Below, piece after piece: positions 51,676 through 62,229 of a stretch of DNA of 64,000 nucleotides. The DNA is from Bryum argenteum. Taxonomy: Eukaryota; Streptophyta; Bryopsida; Bryales; Bryaceae. Positions within the stretch are counted from its first letter, which is position 1. The number at the start of each line of letters is the position of its first letter. The stretch covers positions 33,873,364 to 33,937,363 of the forward strand of contig CM073322.1 of assembly GCA_037043015.1 (NCBI GenBank). The letters are read 5' to 3'. Below the pieces are notes generated by a model. The model was not told the origin of the DNA. It did not search any database and saw nothing but the letters and a program-made list of their open reading frames with translations. The position numbers and the translations under genes are program-made.

Positions 51676-52918
51676 ATGGAGGTGCTATCGGTGTCCCGAA
51701 CTCTTGTAGGATCAGGGAATTTGAAGAATTCGTCGATATCGAAAGCTCGGAGCTCTTCTTCCTTTCTTGGGTTTACGGGGGGATTTTCGTTTCCGCTTCC
51801 TTTGAAGCGCCAGGAAGGACGATCTGCAATTAGGGCACCGTCCGCTTTGTTGAACTCACACGAGTACAGGAAGCAGAAACTGGAGAAAGTGTTCCTCAAG
51901 GAAATGGGTTCTGATATCGAAAGTGATAACGACGAGGATCTGTGCCCTATTGAGTGCGTCCGTGAGATCAGTAAATTGAGTGAGCTGGAGCATGTAATTG
52001 AGGATTCCAAGACCAGTGGCGCTTTAGTTGTCGTAGACTTCTTCCGGACTTCGTGTGGGAGCTGCCGGTATATTGAAAGAGGATTCCAGAAGCTTTGCAA
52101 AGGAGCTGGCGATGGCGAAGCTTCAGTTGTTTTTCTGAAACATAATGTACGTCATCTTCCCCGTGACCTTTTTTACGAATCTGTTTGAAGAAATGAAGAG
52201 GATATGTGTCACGCAGGTGGTAGGGGATCACGGACAATGAGGTTCGAGTATGAAATTGAGAAGGACACAATTGCGGGAGTTTTGATTTTTCAGAGTCCGA
52301 AAGTCTAAATTACCCTTACGGTAGTCTGTATTTGAATGCAGTGACTCTTTAGATTTTAAATTTCACACATTTTCAATTCTCAAATATCTGCAAAGATTTA
52401 AAGCTAAAGTTGTATTACAGGAGTAGGTTCATAATGGTTCACGTGTCAGCTGTCGTGATGTGCTTAAAGTGTGAACATGTTATCAAGGGTGTCTGATATC
52501 TAAATTCTCAACCCCTGAATGGTATGTGCAGGTTGTGGATGAGTACGATGAGCAATCTGACATAGCAGAGAAGTTTAAAATCAAGGTATGAACTGCTGTA
52601 TCAATCGGATATGCGAAATTTGAGCACGCATGTATGATGAGTCGTTATGTTATGCCATTGCATGTGGTCAAGTGCTTTGTAAGTAAGTTACGTCTGAGGA
52701 TCAGGACATGCAGGAGGTGAGCATTAGTTGCTTGGGTGATCTGACAACCACCTTGTCAATACATGCAGGTTGTGCCACTTTTTCATTTTTACAACAAAGG
52801 AGAGCTTGTAGAACAATTTCCAACTCGTGACAAAGCTAGAATTCTGCAAGCAATCTATAAGCACTTGGATGTTGATCAGACAATTGAAGAATGGTGTGAA
52901 TTTCACGGGCTAACATGA
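51676..52918 (+). CDS. Thioredoxin-like protein (TRXL4 type), plastid
   Basis: Exons 51676-52146, 52532-52585 and 52769-52918 join in phase to 224 residues. The first 60-70 residues are Ser/Arg-rich and fit a chloroplast transit peptide. The thioredoxin fold follows with VVVDFFRTSCGSCRYIERGF, an atypical CGSC active site in place of WCGPC, and the cis-Pro region KVVPLFHFYNKGEL. It strongly resembles the plant protein named thioredoxin-like 4 (At1g07700), including VVDEYDEQSDIAEKFKIK. The redox partner is unknown. The first in-frame ATG at 51640 is followed by 12 residues with no transit character, so I prefer 51676. Confidence 0.85.
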
Positions 52919-53739
52919 GGCTTGGGTGTTGAAATTGAACGGATAAGTTCACAATGAGGGGCACCTCATGTCTACGTTGTCTATCTGCAGGATTCTGTTT
53001 CAGTACTTCGGAAACTCCACAAATTATGATTTTTCATTTTTTTTTTTCTTTCCTCAAATTTTCTCCTTGCCGCATGGTGATGTGGTATCGAAGTATTCGC
53101 AAACTGGTCAATCTTTCAAGAAATTTTACTAATAAAGGACTCACTTTCATCGCAATTATCACCAGGTGTTCAATAATGAAGCTAAGGCTTCCTTCTTATA
53201 TTCAATGAGTTGACTGATGGAATTTCCGTTTTGTCAAGTGCTTCTTCGATGGTTCTGGTTTGTTGACTCCAATCAAAACTTGTGTTTTGAAGCGATTGTG
53301 TCTATCTCTTTCGAAAATCTAGCTGAAGCACTTAGTCTGGACCCTCCTGCTTAGTGCAAGATCCTTCGGAGTACGACTTGCTATTCTTCAAGGGTTCTCA
53401 GAATAATAATCTCGTGGCTTTGTTTTCATGGGATATCCTACCTGACAATTTCAATTTTGAGAAAGTACAACAGAATCCCCCATGTCACAAGATGGAGATC
53501 TACGATTCTTTTTCTCTACTGGCTCTCGATGAGACAAAGCCTTCGCCAATCCATCATCCTTGATTCCATTTTGTACCAAGAGTTAACAGGTGCCACTATC
53601 GTTCCTTTGGATGATATGAAACACAGTTGATGTAGAACATCGCTTCAGATTCTTCACATTTCATTTTTTCTCAAGAAATGTTTTACAGATAGTGCTCGTA
53701 TGGTATCGACTTGGTCGTCACAGTCTCGAACCATCTAAG
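52919..53739. other. Intergenic region between convergent genes
   Basis: Holds the 3' ends of the thioredoxin-like gene and the methyltransferase gene. Short ORFs here have no motif. Confidence 0.35.
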
Positions 53740-54837
53740 TTACTGGGGAGCTAAGGGCACAGTGCCGGTGACAGTGCGATGGCGCGGATCTGTGAGAATC
53801 GAATTTACATTCAAAAACCCGATGCTCTCCATCTCTCCTTCCAAGTCGAAAGTGTAATACTCATCCATCCAGGGCTCAGTCGACTTCATGAGGGTGAATA
53901 TTGCAGGAGGCAAATTCTGAATGACCTTCGACTTGGGCGAGTTGTCAGTGAGGGACACAGTTCCACCGGGTTTCAAAACTCGGAATGCCTCTTTCAGTAA
54001 ACCCCGAATGGCATGCTGAGGACATTCATGGATCACAAATGCAAGCGAAACCACATCGAAAGAAGCAGAGGGCAATCCAGTGCACTCTCCATTTCCATGC
54101 ACCCAGCTTATCGGTGTCTCTCTCTGCACATCTCTCTGTTTCTCCGTGTACTGCGCCACCGCTAAGAAGTACGGCGACAAGTCTAGACCTGTAACTTGAG
54201 CCCTCGGATACCAGTCTGCCAATGCCCTCGTACTATCCCCAACTGAACAGCCAATGTCGAGCACGGTCGATACTTCAAGCCCACCCGAATGCGCCTGATG
54301 ATGGTCATCAATAGCCTGCAACCAGGCGCTTCGAAGAATATAATTAGCCTCCGCCGCAGATTGTGCCTCGGGAATTGCTCGAAGCGCAACGGAGAGCGTG
54401 GCTGGTGCGACCTCGCTCGCAGCTTTCCACGACAAGTTCCCCTCCTCATACGCATGAAACTCGCGAAGATAGTAATCGGGGTAAACTAGGGACTTGTTTT
54501 CGAGCAACTCCTTCTCCGCGTACACATTCGAAGCGAGGAGCTCGGCAGCCATGTCCCGCCATCCCACCCCCTTTTTCTCCGCCGTACTGATAAGCACCTG
54601 GCGAGCGCCGAGCTTCATAAGCGCGAAGAGAGGCTTGATTGCAATGAGCGAGCTCACAAAGCGAGAGAGCGGGTCCTCACCGGTCCAGCGAGGACGCTCT
54701 AAGTCGCCTTCTTCATAGCGCGACGCTACAGAGGACGGGGACGAGGAGGGGAGAGCACATACACGGACAGAGCGAACGGAGGGAAGAGGTGAAAGCGTCA
54801 GCGGCGATGTCGAGAACGGGCGCGTCGCCCCCTCCAT
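53740..54837 (-). CDS. Plastid-type SAM-dependent methyltransferase, intronless
   Basis: 365 residues from the ATG at 54837 (the frame opens five codons earlier with TTG). The N-terminal 40 residues are Ser/Thr/Arg/Pro-rich, as in a chloroplast transit peptide. A helical region (RFVSSLIAIKPLFALMKLGA) and YPDYYLREFHAYEEGNLSW precede the Rossmann fold. Motif I is VLDIGCSVGDSTRAL, the acidic loop is VTGLDLSPYFLAVAQY, motif post-II is FDVVSLAFVIHECP, and FRVLKPGGTVSLTDNSP follows. This architecture occurs in plant and cyanobacterial class I methyltransferases of unassigned substrate. The conserved pattern is intact. I do not assign a substrate. Confidence 0.88.
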   Translation of the reverse strand: MEGATRPFSTSPLTLSPLPSVRSVRVCALPSSSPSSVASRYEEGDLERPRWTGEDPLSRFVSSLIAIKPLFALMKLGARQVLISTAEKKGVGWRDMAAELLASNVYAEKELLENKSLVYPDYYLREFHAYEEGNLSWKAASEVAPATLSVALRAIPEAQSAAEANYILRSAWLQAIDDHHQAHSGGLEVSTVLDIGCSVGDSTRALADWYPRAQVTGLDLSPYFLAVAQYTEKQRDVQRETPISWVHGNGECTGLPSASFDVVSLAFVIHECPQHAIRGLLKEAFRVLKPGGTVSLTDNSPKSKVIQNLPPAIFTLMKSTEPWMDEYYTFDLEGEMESIGFLNVNSILTDPRHRTVTGTVPLAPQ

Positions 54838-55804
54838 GGTGAAAGATTGCAACAGTTGCTCACAGCAGGAGCAACGGAGGAAGCAAGGGAATGAGAGAGA
54901 GAGAACCTACCCTATATTTTCTGCGACGAATGTTTTTACTTATCCGTTTTGATGGACAGAACTGAACGAGGCCACCTTTTCTGTCTGTGGGTAACCCTAT
55001 CATGTCTGCAAATCACCTTCCTCTGTGGTGCATGGCAGACTTCTAACTTCAGAGAGCTCATCTTCAAATGGTGATGACACTGTCACCGATGAAATCATCA
55101 GCCATTATTTCGCGAAACAGATATAAATTCTTCTAGCACTTGAGAACTTCGATCGTTCGGCATCATTTGCGGCACGAGATGAAAGATGCGAACTTTCCTG
55201 TGAATGAGGTTTTTATTGCAGAGGAGGGGCAACTGATTCAAGTGTATATTTTGCGAACAAGATTTCGACAGACTTTGTAACTGGAAGAGAGACTATCACT
55301 TTGAAATGGAGTGAGCGCAGTTTTCTTTAGTCTATCAACAGTCATTACGTGATTGAAAAAAATGGATTCATTAACAAAGAGATAAAAACTATCAAGTAGT
55401 TTCACTCCATGTGCAGAAGTTAAGACCGGTATGGTACATGCCGATACGGTAGTAGATCGGGGCTGCATCGATCAACCCCAGGTACCCTAATCCTGCCTAA
55501 GCTCTAAGGAAAATCACAGGAAGGGCCGTCAGTTACCAGAAGCTAAAAACTACCGCATGAGGATTGTTGTTGCACGGAAGCGCTTGTAAGAAAATCTTAA
55601 ACCAGTATATCCCCGGACATTGTTGACAGAATAAGAGAGTAAGTCTAAGGGAGATTTGAAGCTTCTGCGCCAGGAATGAAGACACTTCAAGCACTGTGGT
55701 TGAACGTTGGAGATGAGGCGATGGATAGTGATTGGGTCGGTCGCCAATCCTTGGGAAGTATTACGGGATGTGAGCTGAGGAGCGAGGTGAGGCCGGTATG
55801 AGTA
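54838..55804. other. Methyltransferase promoter and bHLH 3' region
   Basis: The methyltransferase promoter must lie just above 54837; a GAGA run occurs at about 54895-54903. The remainder is probably 3' UTR of the minus-strand bHLH gene. No further gene is supported. Confidence 0.35.
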
Positions 55805-57526
55805 TCAGCTGCAGTGGACTAACCGTTCCTTGAGCTGGACCACAGTGATGGAAAGCTCTTGCACTTGCAACTGCAGGTGCTTGACATACTCCACAGCTTC
55901 GTCGAGCATGTCGGCAGTGTTGGTCTGGTGGTCCATGTTGGGCACCAGCTCCTGCAGCTTCTTCATGCGCTCGCTGATCTTGGTGCGACGCACCCGCTCC
56001 GCGATACTGCGTGGGTGCGTGGCGAACCCGCGGTTGGCGCGCGTCTTGCACGGCACCGTGCCTGAGAAGTCCGCTAGGTCATCCAGCTCCATGGTTGGGC
56101 TGAACGGCCGGCTCGCGGCCGGCAGACTGGAGTGGCGAATCAAGCCCAGCTTCGAGGTCATAGGTGAGGTCGGATCCCCTACTCGTACCCTCAGGTTGCT
56201 GCTGCCCAGCCACCCGGGCATATCAGTGGTCATCTCCGCACTTCGTAGCCTGTTCCCCGATTGCACCCCTGCAAACAAATCCTCAAACAATAAATACTAC
56301 GCCTAGAATTGAGCCTACGCATGATCCCAAAATGGCTATCACCATAAAATCATGGACTCAAAGGTCGTAGATTTGGTACTTTGGAAGTGAGGGATCTGGA
56401 AGTTAATTGATTTCAGCACAATGTGAAGTGATCCTAAGCTTGCAGGGATTTTCGAGCGAAAGCACAATTGTGCTGAGAAGAGTTGATGTGGTGATTACTG
56501 CGGCTGGGAAATTCGTGGTTGAGAGAATTCAAAATCGAGTCATGCAAGTGACGGCAGAAGGTTGTGCTTTACCATTGTCTCCCTCGGAAGTAACGCCGGA
56601 GATATTCGAGGTAGACTCGGGGGAGAAGCTGGGCATCTTGAAGACGGGACTGGTGATGCCCGGCGGCTCCAAGGTGTCCTGCACGGCCGCCAGAAAGTCT
56701 CCCGGTGTGCTGCTCTGGCGGAGAAGGTTCATCCTGGTGGGTCTCGACCGGGCTCCCCAGGCATCTGTCAGAACATAAACCATGCCCGCGAGGTAGCTTC
56801 AGTGACCAAGTTTCGATCTAAATTAAACAGGCAGGGGACAGGGCATGGTGTACCTGGCGTGGAGTATCCGCCATGGCCGTGATCTGACCGGAGCTCGGCT
56901 GGTTTTGATCCAGCAGGATGCGTCGAGGGAGAGATGGAGCTGGAGCTTCTACTTTGAGAGGCAACGAATTGCTCGTACTCGTTCAAGCTTGTGGTAGCAC
57001 TGACGCTGACGGCTTTCGGAGGATCGGTGTCCATGGGTTGTACGCCGCGCTCATTGATGGTCGCGAGGTTGTCAGCAAAGTAAGAATCCAGCAAATCGCT
57101 GTCTTTCTCGTTAACGTGCGCGAATGCGTCATCGTTAAAATCAGCTAAGCACTCCAGGAAGGTGCTGGGAGCCGAATGGTAGCGCTGGAGGCCACCACCT
57201 GCGGCAGGCGGGTTCACCACGATATTGCTGTTGGGTGCTTCCAGCGCCTCGTTTGTGTTGCTATCTAACACCCACTTCTGGTCCCTCCCACATGACCAGT
57301 GCGCCACTCCAGAGCGCGCTGCTGCACTCGCCCTGTTGGTGCGCGGCAACCCTCTAGCCCTGTGAAAGTACTCGTTCCCCTGCTGCACTGGGAAAACTCC
57401 CTCGTCTACCGTGGTGCCCGAATTCGACGACGCAAGCACGCTGGCCAGAGTCGACGAGTAGCCCTGTTCGTAAGCCAGCATCGCACTCAGCGTTTCGTCC
57501 AAAGACCCCATCTCTCCTGCACTCAT
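55805..57526 (-). CDS. bHLH transcription factor, subgroup IX (FBH-like)
   Basis: Exons 57526-56854, 56764-56573 and 56268-55805 join in phase to 442 residues. The bHLH is near the C-terminus: [20 protein letters not shown], then [20 protein letters not shown] and [15 protein letters not shown]. The [15 protein letters not shown] and [19 protein letters not shown] words are typical of the plant subgroup that includes FLOWERING BHLH and bHLH128-130 proteins. The N-terminal two thirds are disordered, with [20 protein letters not shown] and a conserved-looking [12 protein letters not shown] segment known from this group. It probably binds E-box DNA as a dimer in the nucleus. The protein ends soon after the domain (ERLVHCS); one more 3' exon is possible. 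The start is the first ATG of the frame, which opens upstream at GTG. Confidence 0.9.
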
Positions 57527-58585
57527 AGCGCCAGAATCAGCACACACGTTCTCCTCCCCGAAGCATCAACACTGCAAGATTCGTGTGGCACCCCTCTCAC
57601 CCATTTCGCCGCCCGAAGAGGCTCATGCTAGCACACTACGGACCATCGCATGGCACAGTCCGAGGTGAAAGACCCGTCGCTGGCATGTTCGCAGTCAAAA
57701 GAACGAACGTCTCCCTGGGATGGATAATGAACTGTGGCAAGGGTGAGATAGTTCGCGCTGGGATGTCGGCATGACGACGGTAGCACTGTGCTCCAACGCT
57801 CCAGGGAAATTCTTCTCATGGCGCAGAAGGGCCATTTCTGGTCAGGATTGAACAGTGAGCATTCGTGAGCAACGTGGTGCGGATTGAAAAAGCGGAAAGG
57901 TACCGTAGCGGCAATACTGTAGTCATGCAGCAGGTCCGGTCATGAATTACTAATGATTTATGAATGCTGTGCGGACCAACTCACCGATTTAGCACCAATC
58001 AAAAACGGAAAGTGGTAACGGAAAGCGCGGTAAGGGGAGTGGCTGTGGCGAGAAGGGGAAGACGTAGCTTTTGTGTGTCGCAGGTAATGAGGCGTATCGG
58101 TAGCAGAGCAGTGAAGGCTTCAGACAACTCTGGGAGGAACCGCGAGCTAGGCATGGAATATGATCAAAAGGGAGCGGAGGATGGATAAATCGGGGGTGTC
58201 AAATAAACTGAGTTGACCGCGTGTGGGGCTCTGCCCGCTAATCGGGCATTCGCAATTAGAGAAAGGCAGCGGGCTTGCGGTTCGCGCGCACCACGCGCTC
58301 CAGTTCCAGCTCGTTTTCTATCTGACAGCCCATGTCCCCATGGTGCTAATTGGTAGAGCTACTTATAACCCATCATGTATGTTGTGGGCTTTTAGGAGGG
58401 CTATTACTCTTGAGATGTGGTGAGACGATAACTTCAGCTTATGAAGATTTCGGGGAATAGTGTAGAGGGCACCTCCATTCCTGGGCTCCAAATTCATTCA
58501 ATGGGAATACGTTGATGCCGAATGTGTCTCAGAAATCTAACACATGCTCTACCAATACCAAAATGCACGCCAGGCTCCTCAACCT
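57527..58585. other. bHLH upstream region
   Basis: GC-rich until about 58330, consistent with a promoter and 5' leader for the minus-strand bHLH. Short plus-strand ORFs have no motif. Confidence 0.35.
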
Positions 58586-58589
58586 ATAA

Positions 58590-60879
58590 CCCCTAAACTC
58601 AACAGGCACTATTTGCATGCTTTACCCTCAAAATTGCCCTCTTTTAGTGCAAAATGAGATTTTTAAAAACAGTTATCACGGTTCTTTTTTTACTTGTTGT
58701 AGGAAGGGATATCGATACTTTGAGGGCCAATATGACTATTTTTGAAAGTGAGTTTGAAGTGAGGCTCGTCTCATTCTTGTTCTCCTATGTGTTTGGAATA
58801 TGTTTAAACAATTTTTACCCGTCGAGGATCTATGAAATCTATAGAAATTCTTGATTTTTCAGATGAAGTTATGTTGAAATTGAAATACAAAGGTCCCTAT
58901 TTACTCTGAAAAAGGCATGTGAAAAACTATTGGATTGAAGATCCAAACAATAAGATCATGCCTTACCACCTTTTCTACATGTACAAAAAAGAAAACTTGA
59001 AAAAAAGTAAAATCTCAATATTTGGCGATTTAATTGATTGAAGGTAGATTTTGAAAATAAATGAGCATAAATTGTAGTTTGGGCACTTTAGGGCCGATTT
59101 CAAATAGTGTTTTCAAACTTTGACCATGAATATCTCATAACGTTCAAGAAATTCTGAAGCATGAAATGGCTCACCAAAAAGGTTTCGAAAAAAATTTACA
59201 ACATGCACAAGGTTCCAACTTCATGCAAGCTAATTATAGTAGGTAAGAGGCTGACCACACCTCAAACGTCCCGTTTTGGGTTCTTTTCAACATTAGGGCT
59301 TAACCCATTTAGTATTGAGCACCCTAAAACGAGCCAAAATAGCTTTGGTCAAAGCTGGGTGCTCTTAATTTACGAAGCGTGTCGTTGGAAACTTTTGTAG
59401 GTTATAAGGTTTTTCAATACCTTTCGGAAGAGATCTTTCCTTCTTCAAAATTCCTCATACTTTAAAAGATATTCACAGTCAAAGTTTGAAAACACTAATT
59501 GGGCATGTTAAAATTGCCCAAAAGTGCAGTATATGCTCATTTATTCTCAAAATGTACCAAAAATCAATTTGATCGGAGAAATCCGCTAAGTACTACTTAG
59601 TCTGGACCCCACTTGGTCCCTAGTCCGTCGTTTCATGTCCTGTTTTTCGCTAAGAAGAACGGACTGAGGACCAAATGCACCAAATTAGGGACCAGATGTA
59701 AACTACGTACCAAATCACTCGGTCTTCCGTGTATCACGTTGCGGACTCAACACGTAGTTGAACCGGGGACCAACTCAGAAAATCCATGCACTTTTGGGTT
59801 TAGTCCCAAGTTTGATCTCAGAGTAAAAATTTGGTGCCCAGTTCAACGTTTGGTCCCCAGTCAAAGCAAAACTAGGTATTTTGGTCCCTAGTCCGTTGTA
59901 ATTAGCGGATTTCTTCAAGAACTTTGAAATTCCACCAAAATTTGAGATTTTACTTTTTTTTTTAAATTTCGTACTTTGAACATGTAGAAGCAATACTAAA
60001 GTATGAACTCATCATTTGGAATTTGAATCCAACAATTTTATATGTGCTATTTTACGATTGAAAATTGGCCTTTGAATTTGAATTTTAGCTTACCTCCATG
60101 TGATAAATCAAGAATTTTTTTCGGTTCTATAAGACTTATAAGGGCAAAAATTGCATGTACATATTCCTACTTTACCTAGAAAAAAGAATGTGAAAAGCCT
60201 CATGTCAAATTTTCTACCAAATTGATTATTTAGCCCTTAAAACACTACTTACCCTTCTTACAACAAGAGAAAAGAATCAGATTCTTAACTTTGAACATTA
60301 TGATCTGACAGTTAACTTTGAACATGATTATGATCTGACAGTTAGTAAGGAATTTGAATTTTAAGATTTGATACACATATACATATCCAAGTTAGGTAAT
60401 AGATCCTACTGTTACATACTTTGAAGTATTATCGGTTACATCCTTCAAAGTAACATTGGTTACATAGATAGATAGATATAAACTCCGGTCCCTTTCTAAG
60501 GGGCCGGCGTGAATGAAGTGTCCGTTCGTAGTGCTAATATCCCGATGGCCACCGGACAAGGGGATATTGGAACAATACTACTTCCCCCTCTTGAGGGTAA
60601 ACAACATTGTATCCCCCCAAAGGGCTTTGAGGTACCCATACAAGAGGGTCCAAAGACCCCCCACAATAGTTGGGTGGACTATAGTGGTGAGCACCACGCC
60701 GGCATGGGGAATAGAACCCACGACCTCCTCATTGGGGGCCTAAGCCCCAACCACCAAGCCAAGGCTTGTGGTGCCTCATTGGTTACATACTTCAAGTAAT
60801 ATCGTAAAATGAAATCTCTTACCTTGCATTAGAAGAGGGTGGTTTTGAGGGTAAAGCATGCAAACAATGCCTTGAGGGA
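58590..60879. mobile_element. 2.3-kb TTAA-family element, non-coding
   Basis: The left end is ATAA then CCCCTAAACTCAACAGG (from 58590). The right end is the inverse, CCTTGAGGGA then TTAA at 60880-60883. About 60-75 bp of subterminal sequence matches in inverted orientation, including GCATGCTTTACCCTCAAAA. The body lacks a transposase frame. It is interrupted by the SINE at 60467-60776. The left flank is ATAA, not TTAA, presumably by point mutation. Subterminal text resembles 667-760, so they are related. Confidence 0.6.
60467..60776 (-). mobile_element. tRNA-derived SINE with perfect 13-bp target duplication
   Basis: CATTGGTTACATA lies at 60454-60466 and 60777-60789. The 310-bp insert reads in the minus direction. 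Its head, from 60776, has GGCTTGGTGGTTGGGGC (A-box-like) and GGTCGTGGGTTCTATTCCC (B-box-like), the arrangement of a tRNA-derived pol III promoter. Its tail is a TATC simple repeat (GATA on the plus strand at 60467-60480). Partial relatives lie at about 175-290, 18640-18790 and 41105-41165, so this is an amplified family. No protein is encoded. Confidence 0.9.
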
Positions 60880-60883
60880 TTAA

Positions 60884-61271
60884 ACGTCCAAGACCTCAAA
60901 ATTAGACTAAAAAATCACTTTAACCCTTAGAGCATGGCAAACCTGCATTGTAAGACGGGAAGTGGAGCCTTAATTGGAATGTGAGGAACCCCAGTCTACA
61001 TACTATCCTTGTAACCCGGTTAAGAGGGTTGAGGTCTCCTGAATTCCAAGACACTATAACTCCAAGTTATCCGTGCATTCATTCACATTTTAGTGTCCCC
61101 ATTAACCAATGGAAGAGTGCAGACTTTATTGACATAACATAATTTATATCATAATTAGCTTGTCAGCAAATGTGATTGGTGAGCGGCTATTTCCACGCTC
61201 GGTTGAGCGGTGCCTGCAAGCTTTTCATGCAACTAAGCGGCCCAGCATGAAGCACAGGGTTGTGCATGCTC
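60884..61271. other. Spacer between TTAA elements
   Basis: No gene seen. Short sequence between the 2.3-kb element and the nested pair. Confidence 0.3.
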
Positions 61272-61905
61272 TTAACCCTTAAACGCCCATGGGGTTTAAA
61301 ATGGGCAGCCCAAAATTGGATCACAGCATCTTTTGGACTTGGGCATCATGAATAGTGCACTTTTTGAACTTGGGCACCATGAATGAACCAATCAATGATG
61401 AGCTTGCAACCTCCTACAAGGTTATGTACAACCCCAACCTACCTAACACAATCCTTTCAAACCATAAAATCATACATACAAATTGTGATTTAAATTGTAA
61501 AATTTCGCTTTTTGAATGCATCATAAGATGGTGACTAGTTTGACATCAAAATATAAGTGAAAAGTTGATTACAGTGAGAGCTACAGAGAAGATTCTGTTG
61601 GAATCAAGCCCCTCGGGCTTGCTTGGGCGTTTAACCCCTAAAGATCCTTGTAACAAAATTGTCTAAATTATCACAAAGGACCCTCTTCTACTTCAGGCCC
61701 GAAAAAACTCAATCTAAGCATTAATTAGAAGATCCAACCGTAGGATCTTGAAGTGAACTTGACCTTATACTCATATGTCAAATTTGAACCGTTGATTTTT
61801 TTCCGATTTTGAGATTATAATGGTAAAAGTTGGCTGACTTTTTTTCCTGCGGAAACCCCAAAAAGCCATTTCGGCTTTCTTGGATCTTTAGGGGTTAAGG
61901 GTTAA
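61272..61905. mobile_element. Outer TTAA element, split by an inner one
   Basis: The body is 61276-61901, with TTAA at 61272-61275 and 61902-61905. The left end reads TTAACCCTTAAACGCCCA. The right end is TGGGCGTTTAA (to 61634), then the inner insert, then GGGTTAA. Removing the inner element and one TTAA restores TGGGCGTTTAAGGGTTAA, the exact reverse complement of the left end. The original element was about 362 bp and non-coding. Confidence 0.9.
61631..61898. mobile_element. Inner TTAA MITE inserted into an inverted repeat
   Basis: The body is 61635-61894 (260 bp), with TTAA at 61631-61634 and 61895-61898. The ends are CCCCTAAAGATCC and GGATCTTTAGGGG. Subterminal GCCGAAATGGC links it to the foldback element at 845-1730. 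Confidence 0.9.
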
Positions 61906-62229
61906 ATACATAGCCCCTCTGAAAATGTGAAAATGCACTGAAAAGCAAGCCTGAGGGCATGCTTGGGCATCTAATTTTTTATGCCCACATGCACTCTTCT
62001 TGCACTTGCAACTTCAGGGATCCAAGTATGTTATGTTTGTCGTTGGCATGGGGCTGTCATTGCACTTTGGGCTTGTCACAACCTTCAGTCGGCGCTGCAT
62101 CTTCACAGGCAAAATCAAAGTTGTGGAGGTGCATTCCACTCTGTATGTCTCATTCACGAATATTCCAACAAAAGTTGGAGCAAGGGTGGGGCTCTAAGGA
62201 GTGATGGGACAGACAGAAAACTCAAGTAA
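61906..62229. other. Spacer with repeated AAGC-rich phrase
   Basis: AAGCCTGAGGGCATGCTTGG near 61927 resembles AAGCCCCTCGGGCTTGCTTG near 61608, so part of the outer element is echoed here. TAA at 62227-62229 precedes the Harbinger end. Confidence 0.4.
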
